A stretch of DNA of 64,000 nucleotides. Source: Zychaea mexicana. Its lineage: Eukaryota; Mucoromycota; Mucoromycetes; Mucorales; Lichtheimiaceae. Shown piece after piece: positions 1 to 11,265 of the stretch. Where the stretch lies: positions 124,001 through 188,000 of the forward strand of contig NW_026516745.1 of the NCBI RefSeq assembly GCF_025766255.1. Reading direction: 5' to 3'. The first letter of the stretch is position 1, and each line of letters starts with the position of its first letter. The notes beneath the pieces are model-generated. The model saw nothing but the letters and a program-made list of their open reading frames with translations. It was not told the DNA's origin and made no database searches. The translations under genes and the position numbers were made by a program.

Positions 1-470
1 ATTTTTTGAAATCCGGATCTGATCCGGATTATAAAACTGCAGTTCCAATCCGTTTCGTGAGAATCCGGATTGAATCCGGATCAATTTCGGATCAGCACGT
101 CAGCACAAGGCTCATTAAACGATGTATATATAAATGGGAAATGACGACATAAAAAAAGCACGTTTTCTTATGACCAGGATTGAGTTATCGTGAAGTTTAT
201 CGTAGTCGTTATAGAGTGTGTCGTAATGGTGAGAAAGCAATAAAGACAGGCAGCAAGATTTGAAAAAGCATTCCAAAGTATAAAATGTATTTGGAAAAAA
301 TTATTTATTTTTTATATGTAACAACCAGAACGTCGGAACAAATAGTGTATAAGAAGTAAAAAAAAGGTGGGAAGAGGATGACGGAAAGAAGAGATGTAGG
401 TAAAAGGGAAAAGGGGAAAAGAGAAAAAAGCAGTCTTCAGAAAACCAAAAGGGATAAATTTTGTTGCAGC

Positions 471-2678
471 CTACTTCTCACCAAAAAATTTGCTCCACGA
501 GTCAATCAACACACTTGCCTTTAGCTTCTTCGAAGCAAGTCTGTTCCGCGAGCTAGGAACATACTGCTTTGCACGAGAAAACGTGCGCTCTGATCCTGTC
601 GACGAGGCTGGAATTGCTAAGTATCTTTGTGCCATTCTTTTCAACTCGGGCCAGTCGTTCATTTCCGATCGCCAATATTCCAACACTACGCCGTTGTCAG
701 CCCCACCCTTTGGATCAGTCACTGTATCCGCCTGGATGTACTTCTCAAGCTGGTCTTTGTTGATGGCCGCCTTCTTGATCAGTGCATCGGGGTTTGTAGG
801 AGTCATGACTTGGCTTCTGCTTGGCTTATAGGACTCCCACGCCTTTTCGACCAGCTCGATTGCGTCCGTCCGAAATATACCCCAGTTCTCGCTTTCCCAC
901 CATTCGTACTTTAGGCGCGGGTCCATGGCCGTCGCAACAGCGTACGCATATCCTTCTGCTTTGCAGTAATATCCTTGCAACTTATTCCACCCGCATTTTG
1001 CAGCTGCTGCAAGTTCCGGCCACGTCTACAATTGCAAAGGAAAGTTTTAGAACTTCACTGCTTCTATACGGGAGTGTTTTTACATTTATGCTGATTAAAC
1101 GTTTACTTACTTCTTTCCATTGTTCTTGGTAATGCTCAAGTTTGTCTAGCAATCGATTGTAGCTGAGAATTACGAGGTTCATAGTGGCATATGAGGAACC
1201 TGATAGCAACGGCGTCAACTTGGCGAATTCATGGAGCAACTCACAGATACATTCCAGGCAAACCCATTCAGTGTCTGTCAGCTAGTAGTTCTGTAGACCT
1301 GCTATATTGTGGCATGCTCGATTGTAGTTACACTTCACTTTCAAGGCCCTTTGCAGCATATCAAAGGTGGAGTTCCAGCGGGTACGCACGTCCAAGATCA
1401 GCTCAAGCTCCTCTGAAGACCCGGCAACATCTTCACCTCCATCTTCTCTACTGGCGCCTTGCTTTGGCTGGTGTAAGGACTTGAATGTCTCGAGATATTG
1501 ATTGTTTTTTTGTGGTGTCGCGTGGATACTGACAATGCCTTTACGAAGCTTACGCAGTGTTTTGCCTAGGTAAGAGAGAAACGACGATGATAATTAACAT
1601 GGTGTGTGTACTGTTAGCTTGTGTGTTTTTTCGTACCTGTACTAAACACTGCTATATCGTCGCTACCAGTTAAAGCTTCTTGCTCATCATTATACGCCTC
1701 GCCATGCAACCCGTCGTGGAGAATCGCCTGCACTGCCAAATTCAAAACATGGGATATGCAGGGTATACGGTTCTGCGTGGCATCAAAAATATCCGTACCG
1801 ACCTAGAACTCCAAGTTTTGCGCCATTGTGTTCATATTGGAAGCATTATCTGCCGTCAAGAAGAATGGTTTTGTTGCAAGGCTCCAGTCACCCAGCACCT
1901 TGAGGAATGCGTCTGCCATGTTGGCTCCTGTATGTGGACCGGTGAGAAGCTCCAGACCAAGGACGATTGATTGCTGGTTCCAATCATTGTCGATCCAGTG
2001 GGCCGTGATACCAAGAAAAGAAGCCCTCCACTCACTTGTCCAGGCATCGACGGTGTATGTTAGGAACGGCACGTCTTTCAGTACCTCGAATATGCGAGTG
2101 CGGTAGATATGGTATATGTCAAACAAATCGCGGGCGGCAGTGCTGTCACTTGGCAATTTGACATGCGTAGTTGTCGGTGCTGATTGTGCAAGATTCAGCA
2201 GCGACTGGAACCGTGGATTCTCGACGATCGCAAATGGCAAAGCAGCAGACACGAGAAAAAGACAAAGTGCGTGACGGAATGCTTCAGAGCTGAACCTGGA
2301 AACGCTTAAACCAGGAGCAAGAAAGGCGTCGAGCGTTTGTCCCTGTAGTGGTGCATCAACGGAAGTATTCTTGGTAATATTGTGGTTCTTGAGCAAATGG
2401 TTGGATAGACCCGTCGTAGTACCTTTGGGATCTTGGTATTTTCTATTGCAGAAACCGTTGCCGACCGGAACATTGCAATAATAAAAGATGCCGCCACTCT
2501 GGCTTTCGTGGGCCTCTCTGAACCATTTGTACACCCAACTTTTGCGCGCTTTGACAGTTTTTCCCTTGGTTTGCCGCTTATTGGTACCTGAAATGACGCT
2601 TACGATATCGCTGGTGCTCTCCGTTTCAACGATGTCAGCATCGGTTGACATGGCAGACGATTGGCGGTCAACTGACAT
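471..2678 (-). pseudogene. hAT transposase, three exons, two in-frame TAG codons
   Basis: Cut-and-paste hAT transposase, nuclear. Exons are 2678-1637, 1565-1111 and 1025-471; both GT/AG introns keep phase, giving about 683 codons, normal for the family. The first exon opens with a BED-type zinc finger (residues about 46-100, ending GLSNHLLKNH). The central RNase-H-like core includes FLTADNASNM and RIPCISHVLNLAVQ. The last exon holds the hAT dimerisation domain (WPELKRMAQRYLAIPASSTG then SERTFSRAK and RNRL). TAG codons interrupt the frame at 1803-1805 and 1282-1284, the second in a context (NY-stop-LTDTEW) where Gln would fit. There are no frameshifts. The terminal stop is also TAG (471-473). 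Either recently inactivated or read through; I favour inactivation. Confidence 0.85.
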
Positions 2679-2715
2679 AAAGCTTTGGGCCCGAGCAAGA
2701 GTTGATGATTCCTAA

Positions 2716-4189
2716 CCAACAGTAACGACTTATATTAGTACAGATGGTCAGGTATGTATTTGTGATGCAATGGGTTTATGATATAAACATACTTCGCTAT
2801 GATCGGACAAGTCATTATGATTGCTGGTGGAAAGACGGCATTTACCAAGAATTGAAAACTCGGGTTGGTTCATTGTAAGTATCTACACAGGCATGGCAGT
2901 GTATTAATATATGGTAAAGAAAAGTGGTAGGATACATCACAAAATAATGCAAGTGAAAAGTGGTATAGCTTACTCGGTTATTAAAATAAAAATATGCAGA
3001 TATGCCTTTGAATCGTTCTTCTCTTCTTGCTTATATATATGTTGCTTCCTTGTTCTTTTACATCTCTTTTTGCAGCATGATAGACTTTTAAGCATGATAG
3101 ATTCTCAAGCATGATAGTAAAGCACTTCTACATCGTGCATTAACGATCCGCTACAGCGCTGGGATGACGCTTGATAGGATAGGACGTAATTTCCTTAAAC
3201 GTAATTTATTTCCGCCACAATTGGGCCCAACTCAAAAAGATCTACGGTATCAGGCTATCGGTGCAAACTGGGTTTGCTTTTTTGCTAAATAAAACAGCTA
3301 TCGATATTCAGTGGGTGCCTCCGTATTATAATGTCTGATAAGCTTTCTACTTTTCCACTCCCGTGTATGCTTATGCCCATCACTATCGAATTACGAGATT
3401 CCGTTACTTGATTCCGCTGATAACAAATCCCGTTGACATCGGAGCCATTTGCTTTGATATGCTCCTGATATACGAGACATACTTTGCTTGACATTGCTGA
3501 TAACTGCCCGTTGAAAATCGTTGCATTTACTTTGACTTTTTCTACACTGCTATCCTACTGATAAGCAAAACATTTTTACTTGACTTTGCTGATAACTACC
3601 TACTTGGTTCCGGGATCAATGCTTTGTTTTCCGCTACAGTGTATATGCCATTCTTAACTTTCATCTATCTTTGATTTTATCCATTACTGCTATCATATCA
3701 TTCGTTTATTGTTTTCAGCCTTTAGGAGATGTCTATATTCTATAATACAGCTTTAGTTAATTAAGCTAACTGATAGGTATACAGTTCTCTTCTAGGCAAT
3801 AAACAAGCTCAAAATCTTATGATCACATCAAATAGTAGAAATAAGTATTGGACAGCCATGTTTCTTTCCGTCATAGTGTATGGCATAAGAACAGCGAGGC
3901 CATTCTGCTTTATTTTGATATACGATAGTAGATGGATGGCTATATAACGCAAGCATACCTCAATATTATGTGTTAGTTGAAAAAATAGAGGATCTATCAT
4001 CATATATTTTGGTGTTTGCAGAGTCGGTACTTTGATGCTGCTACAGTATGGATACTACTGCTACTTTTACTTCTGCACTATTTACAACTTTACTAACTTA
4101 GCACAAATAAAAACTCGTTTTTGTTTTCTATAAATGGAGTTGTGAGTTGAGGTGCATTGTACTAGAATTAGCATGCTGTGCATTCGACA
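2716..4189. other. hAT 5' non-coding region
   Basis: No convincing gene between the transposase start and the right terminus. The AT-rich sequence holds the CTGATAA motif series listed separately and is probably the element's promoter and subterminal region. Confidence 0.5.
3330..3780. promoter_or_regulatory. CTGATAA motif series upstream of hAT transposase
   Basis: CTGATAA occurs near 3335, 3418, 3497, 3556 and 3589, with close variants near 3462 and 3771. Spacing is irregular (about 30-85 bases). Such series near a hAT end are usually transposase-binding subterminal repeats; TGATAA is also a GATA-factor core. The role is inferred from position only. Confidence 0.35.
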
Positions 4190-4380
4190 TGGGGAAAACG
4201 GATCAAACGGATCAAACGGATCGCAAACTTTTGAACCGTTTTTGATCCGGATCAGCAATCTCGAATCCGAATCCGTTTCGTTTCGTAAAAAATGCAATCT
4301 TAATCCGTTTCATTTCAATTCGAAACGAAACGGATCAGCCAATCCGGATTTTCTGAGTACCCCTAGCTCAAGCACCCCTG
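4190..4380. repeat. hAT right subterminal repeats and TIR
   Basis: Tandem GGATCAAAC units (4200-4220) are followed by repeated AATCCGGAT and CCGTTTCGTTTC words and the terminal CACCCCTG. The same ATCCGGAT words fill 8-95 at the left window edge. Confidence 0.75.
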
Positions 4381-4394
4381 TGATAAACGTGGGT

Positions 4395-4991
4395 TGTGGA
4401 TAGAGTAAAAGATTGAATAAGAGACAATATGAAAATACAGTGAGAGTCAAATATGAGATGATTTTTATTGAATGAATTCACAACCCTTTATATACTGTTG
4501 AAGATGGTGTCTAGACTTCCGTTTGGATGAACTGATGAATGGATTGCGGACATGCCGGATTTCGGATGTTTCAAAGATGAAGAAGGATGGGAAGGTTGAG
4601 TTTGTCGGCCATGATAATGGACGTTGTCTTTCAATTGTAAAGAGTCATCTTTGCCGTGATCAGTGTGTTCCTTATTTGGCGAAGTCTCACCTTTGTCAGT
4701 GCTGGACTTGGTATCCGCTCTTTGACAGGTACACTTCGCTCAACTCAGATAAGCTAGATTCAAAGGAAGTGCTGACTAACTCAAGAATAGGACAATGTGT
4801 ATACAATGGTTGGTCCTGAGTTATTCTCGATTGGTAATCCATGTTTGAGAGATTATCGATATGGTGCTAATTATGTAATAATGTGATTCATCCGTGTGTG
4901 TGGTGTTCTCTCTACTGCGTTCTAATGGTTACAAAGACAGCGGAGTAGGGTGAGTTGTCCGGATCAATCTCAAGTAGTGTGGTTTACCACA
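4395..4991 (-). repeat. Probable solo LTR
   Basis: About 597 bp bounded by TGTGG and CCACA. On the minus strand it has the order expected of an LTR: start TGTGGTAAACC, TATA box TATATAAAGG (about 4487-4496), AATAAA (about 4464-4469), end TATCCACA. No internal retrotransposon sequence flanks it and no direct target duplication is visible. The bounding repeat extends to 9 bp (GGGTTGTGG/CCACAACCC), so a small DNA transposon is an alternative. Confidence 0.4.
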
Positions 4992-5031
4992 ACCCCGCTA
5001 CAGTGACAACGCATATTTCAATTATATACAT

Positions 5032-5421
5032 TTGAGAATGCGTAATATTATTGAATGGGCATTTGGCCAATTGGTGTGCAGATGGCGTTTTCTACATAAC
5101 GAGCTATATTTGCTGGATGTAGAATCAATGACGATGACGATTGTTGCTTGCTGTATTCTGTATAATTTATGCATTGATCACGACGATCTTCATACCGAAA
5201 GCACATTTGTACCTAATCCGATAACCGATGATTTGCTTCTAGAGCCACTCAAAGTTTCTGACTCTATCAATGACAGAGGTCGTGGTGTGCGCCATACCAC
5301 TACACAACTGCGAAATGAAGGTATGTGGAAACATAATGAACTAGTACAGTACTTGTACGAGAATCGGCATAGCGATCGTGAGAGCTTCCGTCAATATAAT
5401 CGCCATTATAGACGCAGATAA
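5032..5421 (+). pseudogene. PIF/Harbinger transposase, C-terminal fragment
   Basis: About 129 codons matching the end of DDE_Tnp_4-type Harbinger nucleases. RMRNIIEWAFGQLVCRWRFL contains the catalytic Glu context, then ELYLLDVES and the helix VACCILYNLCIDHDD. The first two catalytic Asp and the DNA-binding N-terminus are absent; they lie beyond the solo LTR and hAT element or are lost. It converges on the Myb/SANT-like gene at 5536-6621, the usual two-gene arrangement of Harbinger elements. It terminates at TAA. Whether it starts at an internal ATG or a splice acceptor (...catttgag/AATGCG) cannot be decided here. Confidence 0.75.
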
Positions 5422-5535
5422 AAACTAAATATGTCTTCATAACTAGCTATCTTTTGAGGCACTTGATTATATAAAAAAACCCGAAGGAAAAAAAACTTTA
5501 TTGAATTTAAAATAAAAAATCAAACAAAAAAGATT

Positions 5536-6621
5536 CTACATCTTGTCAATAAGTTGCTTCATTAAATCTAAAAAGCTCTGTTGTGTGTGTTGCTGTTGCT
5601 AGTGGCGCCTTTCTTGAGCTTCAAGGATTTCCTTATATTACTGATCGAGTAGCTCGATCAGCTGTGATCTTGCTTCCTCGCTCTGCTGGTTGGTGGCATC
5701 GATCCACTCAAGCATATCTTCATGCCGCAATTCTGCAGGAGTCAATCGTCGACGTCTTACGGATGGCTGCAGCGTGCTGTCGGTTGCTGTTTATGTATCG
5801 GTGTGACGACGAATGCCTCGGAAAGAATCGAACTGGAATTCAGGATTGAACCTCGGGTCATCCTTCAGCAATACATGCATATCATTATATAAATACCAGT
5901 CGTCTATGTCACCAGACCCTCCAGTCTGCTGATGGCGTTCAGTAAAGCACGAATGGTAATGACTGCACATTCTTTCCCACTTAGTTTTGATGGCGCGCTT
6001 GGTTCGTACATTACCGAAAGTTTCGACAGTACTATTATCATTTGTAAAGTCTGAAGCCGATGGATCTGTTGCTGTTGCTGCTGCTGCTAATGGTGATGAT
6101 GTCGCTTGATCGTCGCTCGAAATACTGCTCGGCTCGACGACAAGAGACGAAGGTGCTGGCTGCTGCTCGTCCAAAGACTGTTCGCTTTCATGAGTGCCAT
6201 CAGTAACAATTGGAGGTATACACTCTTTCTTGAAATCTTCAATGATTGCATCCTATGTACGGCCGCGATGATTGTTGTCTCTTGGATGCGTAAGCTCATC
6301 ATAATGCTTAGAGACTGCGGTTAGCAACGCCCTTTCTTCAGCCTCAATCCAATGTTCAGGGGAGCTTTGTGTCGCGACAGAAGATTAGGATGCAGTGGTG
6401 TCATTGTTGCTTTCGTTGCTTTGTATGTTGCTGTTAAACAGGTTATTGGCTTAAACAATAGGAGTGCTGCTTCGATTGTCGCTACTATTACCATGACTAC
6501 TACGACCGCCACGACTGCCACGACCGCTACGACTGCCACGACCACGACTGCCATGACCTACACTACCAGGATTAACGATAACAATTGAGAGTTCATAAGG
6601 TGTTTGTTCTGGGGATGACAT
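5536..6621 (-). pseudogene. Harbinger Myb/SANT-like accessory protein, six internal TAA/TAG
   Basis: One continuous 362-codon frame from ATG at 6621 to TAG at 5536-5538, with no frameshift and no TGA. It opens with a Gly/Arg/Ser-rich stretch (GSRGRGSRSGRGSRGG). A trihelix/SANT-like domain follows (EHWIEAEERALLTAVSKHYD then RGRT-stop-DAIIEDF, where homologues have Trp). A second helical segment (KTKWERMCSHYHSCF) and a Gln-rich C-terminal coil (QSFLDLMKQLIDKM) complete it. In Harbinger elements this protein helps the transposase bind DNA and enter the nucleus. The TAG at 6253-6255 replaces the conserved Trp; the other five stops are TAA or TAG in Gln-like contexts, one inside a Gln run. Confidence 0.7.
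6484..6558. repeat. Imperfect ACGACTGCC repeat
   Basis: Short tandem CGACTGCCA/CGACCGCTA units that encode the Gly-Ser-Arg-Gly tract of the Myb-like protein on the minus strand. Confidence 0.6.
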
Positions 6622-7207
6622 TTTGAAATAAAAAGTTAATTACTCATCTTCCTACTGAACGTACCTTACTTTTATATATACCCGAATCGCTTGTGGGAGA
6701 ATTACACATACAGTTTTCACAAGCTGTTAGGATTGCAAACACAAATCATAGTATCTTCACCTTCATGATAGGATCTTCACCTATCTCCATTATGCAATAA
6801 TAGACTATCTACCACTTTTTTTGCAACTGGTGTTTTAGTTTTCTATCAATATTCACAGTTATATCTATCATGCTGCTAGATACAACTGTAGCTGTCAGTT
6901 ATACATCGGCAAAGATATCAGAGCCCTTTTTGAAGTATAATTAATGGTCATATCTAGGGGAAACTCGCATCAGTTATCACTTATCGTTGATATCCGCTAT
7001 CATTACCTGTTTTAGCAACTGTGATCTCTCAAGCAAATGGGTCGATACACGCACATTTGGAATTAGCCATGGTTTCATAGTGGGATACAAATTTTTTTTT
7101 ATTTCTTCCGAATTTCCATTCTAAGAATTGTGTATTGACGTTGACTCACGTTACTTGAGAGTACCCTTAAAAAAACTAAAGCATATATGTCTGCTATTGC
7201 TTAGTCC
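6622..7207. other. Non-coding
   Basis: AT-rich, no gene seen. A minus-strand TATA-like run (near 6673-6682) lies upstream of the Myb-like gene and could be its promoter. A Harbinger terminus was not identified. Confidence 0.4.
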
Positions 7208-7476
7208 GGGAAAACGTTTAGCCGTCGGGAAAACCAATTACCCATCTATTTCCTTTTTAGGAAGTCACGTGATCTAAGCCACTTAGCAAACCCCTGGGAA
7301 AACGTTTAGCCGTCGGGAAAACCAATTACCCATCTATTTCCTTTTTAGGAAGTCTTGTGATCTAAGCCACTTAGTAAGCTACTGAGCCACCGGGTAAATT
7401 CTTACAGTCACCCCTTGGGGCTTAGTAAGTGGCTTAGATCACGTGACTTCCTAAAAAGGAAATAGACGGGTAATTG
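7208..7476. repeat. Direct plus inverted repeat (foldback)
   Basis: A block of about 80 bp starting GGGAAAACGTTTAGCCG occurs at 7208 and again at 7296 (88 bp period). About 60 bp of the same block (TTTCCTTTTTAGGAAGTCAC side) recurs in inverse orientation at about 7418-7476. The set can fold into a long stem. Likely remnant termini of a small transposon; no coding content. Confidence 0.75.
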
Positions 7477-9081
7477 GTTATTTAGAGAATAAATAGGAGC
7501 TGAATTTGAATTATGTAACATACATTTATAAGGTATAAATACAATATCTTTTTGAGAATTCTTTTTTTTCTTTAGTCTTCCCAGTTTCCCCACGAGAAAA
7601 AAATAAGCTGGACCCTTTACACTATTTACATCTACTACATCTACTCTTTCTCCTACCTATATCTAAATACCTTTATTCAAACACTTATACACATATACAA
7701 CTATATCTCTATACATAAAACAAACTATTACAAGGTATTCTTTTAAAGGAGAGTTAAGTATAAAAGTAAAGGTACTAACTAGTTTATAATAGTATACCAA
7801 TCTACAACAACATCCCTACACCTACTGAGCCTTACTTCTTAAGTACTGAGGCCTATATTCAGTATCTATATGAAGAAGGCATTTTTTACCGTAGTATAAA
7901 GTGCCTTAACTATCACCGAGATATGCCTCTTTCTTAGTCTAGAGGAGCAAATGGCAGTTCCTGATGTACTAGCTGTAATTTGGAGCGGACTGTTCGGACT
8001 CATTCCTTTTTTCAACACCGGAATGTACCTCCACATGTTGTCTTATAAATTGGTTTAGAATTGTTAATTATTTCTAGTGCTACTACACACCCGAGCAAGA
8101 ACTTTTCAGAATTGGAAACACTTTATATGGTTAGACTCATGCAGGTTCACTAAAATTGCCTTTTATGGATGAGCAAGTACCAGCACTCACCAGCCCAAAA
8201 ATGTGATGGTGGGGTGGGGGGTTGCACGCAAATGTATCAACGATGGAAATCAGGAGTATTCGTTTTGAGAATTTTTTTTATTTGATTGAATTTACAAAAA
8301 GCAATAATACTATCGCAATTCATCCTGAAGCAAAAAAAGCACAGTGAGATTCGTTTTGCTTGTTCCAATCCTGGGATTCTATCCTGGGACATTAGTGGGT
8401 TTCTGCAATTTATCGTTTTTAAAACGTGTTTGAGTCAAGTATTCGAAATCAAAAGACACACATAGAAAAATGACATGCTTACCGTTCAAGAGTTTCTCGT
8501 CATTTGTTAAGATAGCCCTACAAACAGACAGCAGCACACTTAGAGAGGAAAAAATATTGCATAGCAGCAACACAACAAAAGGAGCCTTTAACTTACCAGC
8601 AGTGTACACTCTTCTTTAAGCGTTTAAAGCATAAGCTAATATAATGTTGATAATATTAAGATTTTATACTAACCTTTAATTTTGATGGACTTACCTGACT
8701 CATTTCGTCTTCAATAATGTAATACTTTTAGTACATTGTTAATCAACCATCTAACGCTGACACATTACCTTTATATTTAGCAGTTGTTAAACATCCTATA
8801 TAAATAATCTAAGGAGATTAGTAATAACATGCAAGCCAAGAAGTGTCGAAGTCTCTGAGATTAAGAATAATAAGTTATGCTCAATGCCTCAGAGGATTAC
8901 GCATGCCAGACCAAGAAGAAAAAAGCCAAGAAGAAAAGCTTGCTGAGTCAGATTACGCGTACGTGTTGCTGCCTAATAATATATCGGAGTTGTTCCTCTT
9001 CGTCTTGGCGAATCAGAACAATATATAAAGAACAGCTTATGCAAATATGCTCTTCCTCAATTCTTACTTCTCTTAAGCAAA
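7477..9081. other. Non-coding with possible splice relic on the minus strand
   Basis: No recognisable protein. On the minus strand, 8380-8620 shows GT/AG-bounded pieces: an exon-like 35-mer (ACAAATGACGAGAAACTC core, about 8486-8520) flanked by tttgtag and gtaagc, then aattgcag before AAACCCACTAATG. It could be a decayed spliced gene. Confidence 0.2.
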
Positions 9082-9201
9082 ATGTCACATCAAACACAAA
9101 ACACGTTCATGGGAAGATTTTCTTCGAACCCGCATTCTACTCGCAACTATTGCAATGTTTGCAAATTAAGATACTCGCGAAAAAAAAAACTGGCAGCTTG
9201 A
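9082..9201 (+). pseudogene. Orphan zinc-finger N-terminal exon (fragment)
   Basis: Short frame beginning MSHQTQNTFMGRF and containing RNYCNVCKLRYSRKKK before a stop. A TATA-like TATATAAAG lies about 60 bases upstream. The arrangement (TATA, pyrimidine-rich leader, ATG, early C-x2-C) resembles the first exon of the CACTA-clan transposase at 16965, which encodes HRCQYCDKVY. The His half of the finger is missing and no transposase core follows, so it is probably a relic. Confidence 0.3.
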
Positions 9202-9620
9202 CAGGTTTACCAGAGGGTGATGACTTAGCGAAATTTCGAGTAATTTGAAACGATTGTGCGACAGATGTGTGGTTTGAGGAGTGGGGATGGATCAGATGAC
9301 CCGAAATTCCCCCTTAATTCCCTTAAATCGCACCCCCAACCTCAAATTTTGGAGTCTCCCCCACTTCATTTTTTCAGGATGCACTGTATTAGCCAATCAG
9401 CATTCGTTATTTGCCATCGGAGACAAAATTATTTCCTAATTTATAAAATCCTTTGCCGGGTGTGTAATATTACTAATAAGACTAAACTAACTTGGGAGAC
9501 AGTTCGCCAGATAAGATATGATTACTTTCAACTAATTATTGAAGATATGGAGAGTATATTCAAAGGTATATATATTTCTCTTTCTACTTTGATTATTGTA
9601 TTTTATAACTAATAATAAGA
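9202..9620. other. Non-coding flank of the nested element
   Basis: A 118-codon open frame exists (9256-9612) but shows no domain or family motif and is probably chance. Nothing else seen. Confidence 0.3.
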
Positions 9621-9637
9621 TAGCACCACGCGAAAAA

Positions 9638-9700
9638 CTGAATATTCAGTAGTTTAAAAAAAGCTTTTAGTTAGATGTCAAGCTTTGGGGGTATGAGCTA
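9638..9700. repeat. Left subterminal repeat of outer element
   Basis: Palindrome CTGAATATTCAG at 9638-9649 and one ATGTCAAGC near 9677. The right end (33705-33812) carries AGCTGAATATG and two ATATTCAGC copies. Confidence 0.55.
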
Positions 9701-10018
9701 GAAAAAACATCAGAGTGCATATACTAAATGTAGTAGATATGCACCAGGTAGCTCATGTGCATCTATGATGCAGCACACCTACTTGTCTCTCTAACAACAA
9801 TAAAGACCCATATACTTAAATACCCTATATATGCGTTTTCTCTATTCCGCTCCTTGTGTTGTGTAGCTTGTACTAGAGCAATGCATCAATGTGTTTGATG
9901 CAGAAACATACATCGTTCGTTTTTATTATGTGTAATAAGAGGAAAAGATAAAGGGATGCAGGAATAATTTAGAAGAAAGGACACGTGCACTCTTACAAAA
10001 GAAAAGAAAAGAGAGAGC

Positions 10019-11265
10019 GATCGTCTTGATCATTGTTCTTTTTCTAATTCCCATCTCGTCATAGAGAATAATCCGGAGCTAGTTGCATGCTTTTGCCCAG
10101 AATGTAGCAGAAGCACTGTTCTTGGCTTCCGTGAGGTTACCCGCTTGCAAAGAGAACAGCATACTCAACGTTCTGTGAATGCTGCAAGATCTAGAATGTC
10201 GCACAATGGTATGGCTGCTGATGTAGGATATCAAGTGTTGGCACTGTATTAATAAAATATTTCGTATTACAGTGAGTGCAATTATAGCTACATTTGAAGG
10301 TGAGTAGCCTTCACCCTCCCAACCGTCACCGTCGGCATCAGCGAATAATATGGATATCGGTGCTATGGATATTGACGATGGCGTTTTGAATGAGCCTTCT
10401 CCCTCCCGTTCCCCTGGTATACTGAGAGAAGCGATCAAAAAGTAGTAAAGAGTAAAAAATAATTATAGTTGAACATATATAGCTGTTGCTGCCGTTCGCT
10501 GGTTATCATTCTCTGCTGAGGACACTGTCTTTGGGGTTGAGGAAGAAGAGGAATCAATAGCAAGCGACGATCGCTTGCTTGATACAGACGATGTCGAATG
10601 GGAGATCGATAGTGACAATGGCAATGTAATTGAGACAGCCAGCATTGATGATGAAGGAGGTGTGTATATACTAATATGTATCCAAGGCAACCCATTTTAT
10701 TACAATCGTTTAAAATTTCTCATACCTTCCAAAAGATGCTACTACAAGTTCTCCTGCACGCACATCATTGCTTTCGGGATATTCGCATCCCTATGTCCTT
10801 GTCATTGTTTTCCTTGTCCTCTCCCAGCTGCACCTTATGTCTGAGCATATGTCAACGGCGCTTATTGAGTTTTGTGGACTCCTCCTCGAAGATCTTCCGT
10901 TCCCGTCCACCGGCCGCCTTTCTCTCTCTCTTACTACCTTGCGTCGAATCACTGGCATCTCTGCCCAGATCGATTCCCTGTGTCGTTATATATCTTGCCC
11001 AAAATGCCATAGCATTTACCTTTTGACTCCAGATTGCCTGCGTACATGCACGAATGACGATATCCGTTACAACCGCCTCTGTGGTCAAGCACTGTTTCAA
11101 TCCACGGGTAATAGCCTGTTACTGATTAAAGAAATTGCTTACTAGCCCTTGTCTGCGAGTATTGAGCGACTGTTCAAGCGACCGGGATTCGAAGCAATGA
11201 TCGAAGCATGGCGCGATCGCAGAAGTGTGGCAAATGCTTTTTTTGACGTTTATGATGGTGACATG
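10019..11265 (+). pseudogene. Outer Plavaka-like transposase, 5' part
   Basis: Four exons parallel the intact copy at 20876-21963. The first (about 10019-10190) has a Cys motif ACFCPECSRSTVLGFREVTR. The second (about 10281-10418) holds NNMDIGAMDIDD. The third (about 10484-10659) is acidic (DTDDVEWEIDSDNGN). The fourth, from about 10736, contains SPARTSLLSGYSHPYVLVIV, DSLCRYISCPKCHSIYLLTP and LSASIERLFKRPGFEAMIEA. Two in-frame TAG codons (10305-10307, 11143-11145) fall exactly where the related copy has Gln. The frame is cut after TTTATGATGGTGACATG by the second element and resumes at 22572. The start codon is not preserved. Confidence 0.85.

Larger units (their letters stand above)
1..4380 (-). 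mobile_element. hAT transposon, right portion (left end beyond window)
   Basis: The right terminus reads, on the minus strand, CAGGGGTGCTTGAGC, a typical hAT start, and ends at 4380. Just inside it (4190-4350) and at the left window edge (1-100) are clusters of ATCCGGAT and CCGTTTCG motifs, the subterminal repeats expected at both ends of one element. The 8 bp after the end (tgataaac, 4381-4388) would be the target duplication; the matching left copy is outside the window. The only gene is a minus-strand transposase. It abuts a probable solo LTR that appears to lie in a Harbinger remnant, so it is part of a nested cluster. Confidence 0.8.

Noticed and set aside
9256..9612. 118-codon frame as a gene
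   Set aside because: No motif, odd composition, and it ends at the boundary of the transposon nest without supporting signals.
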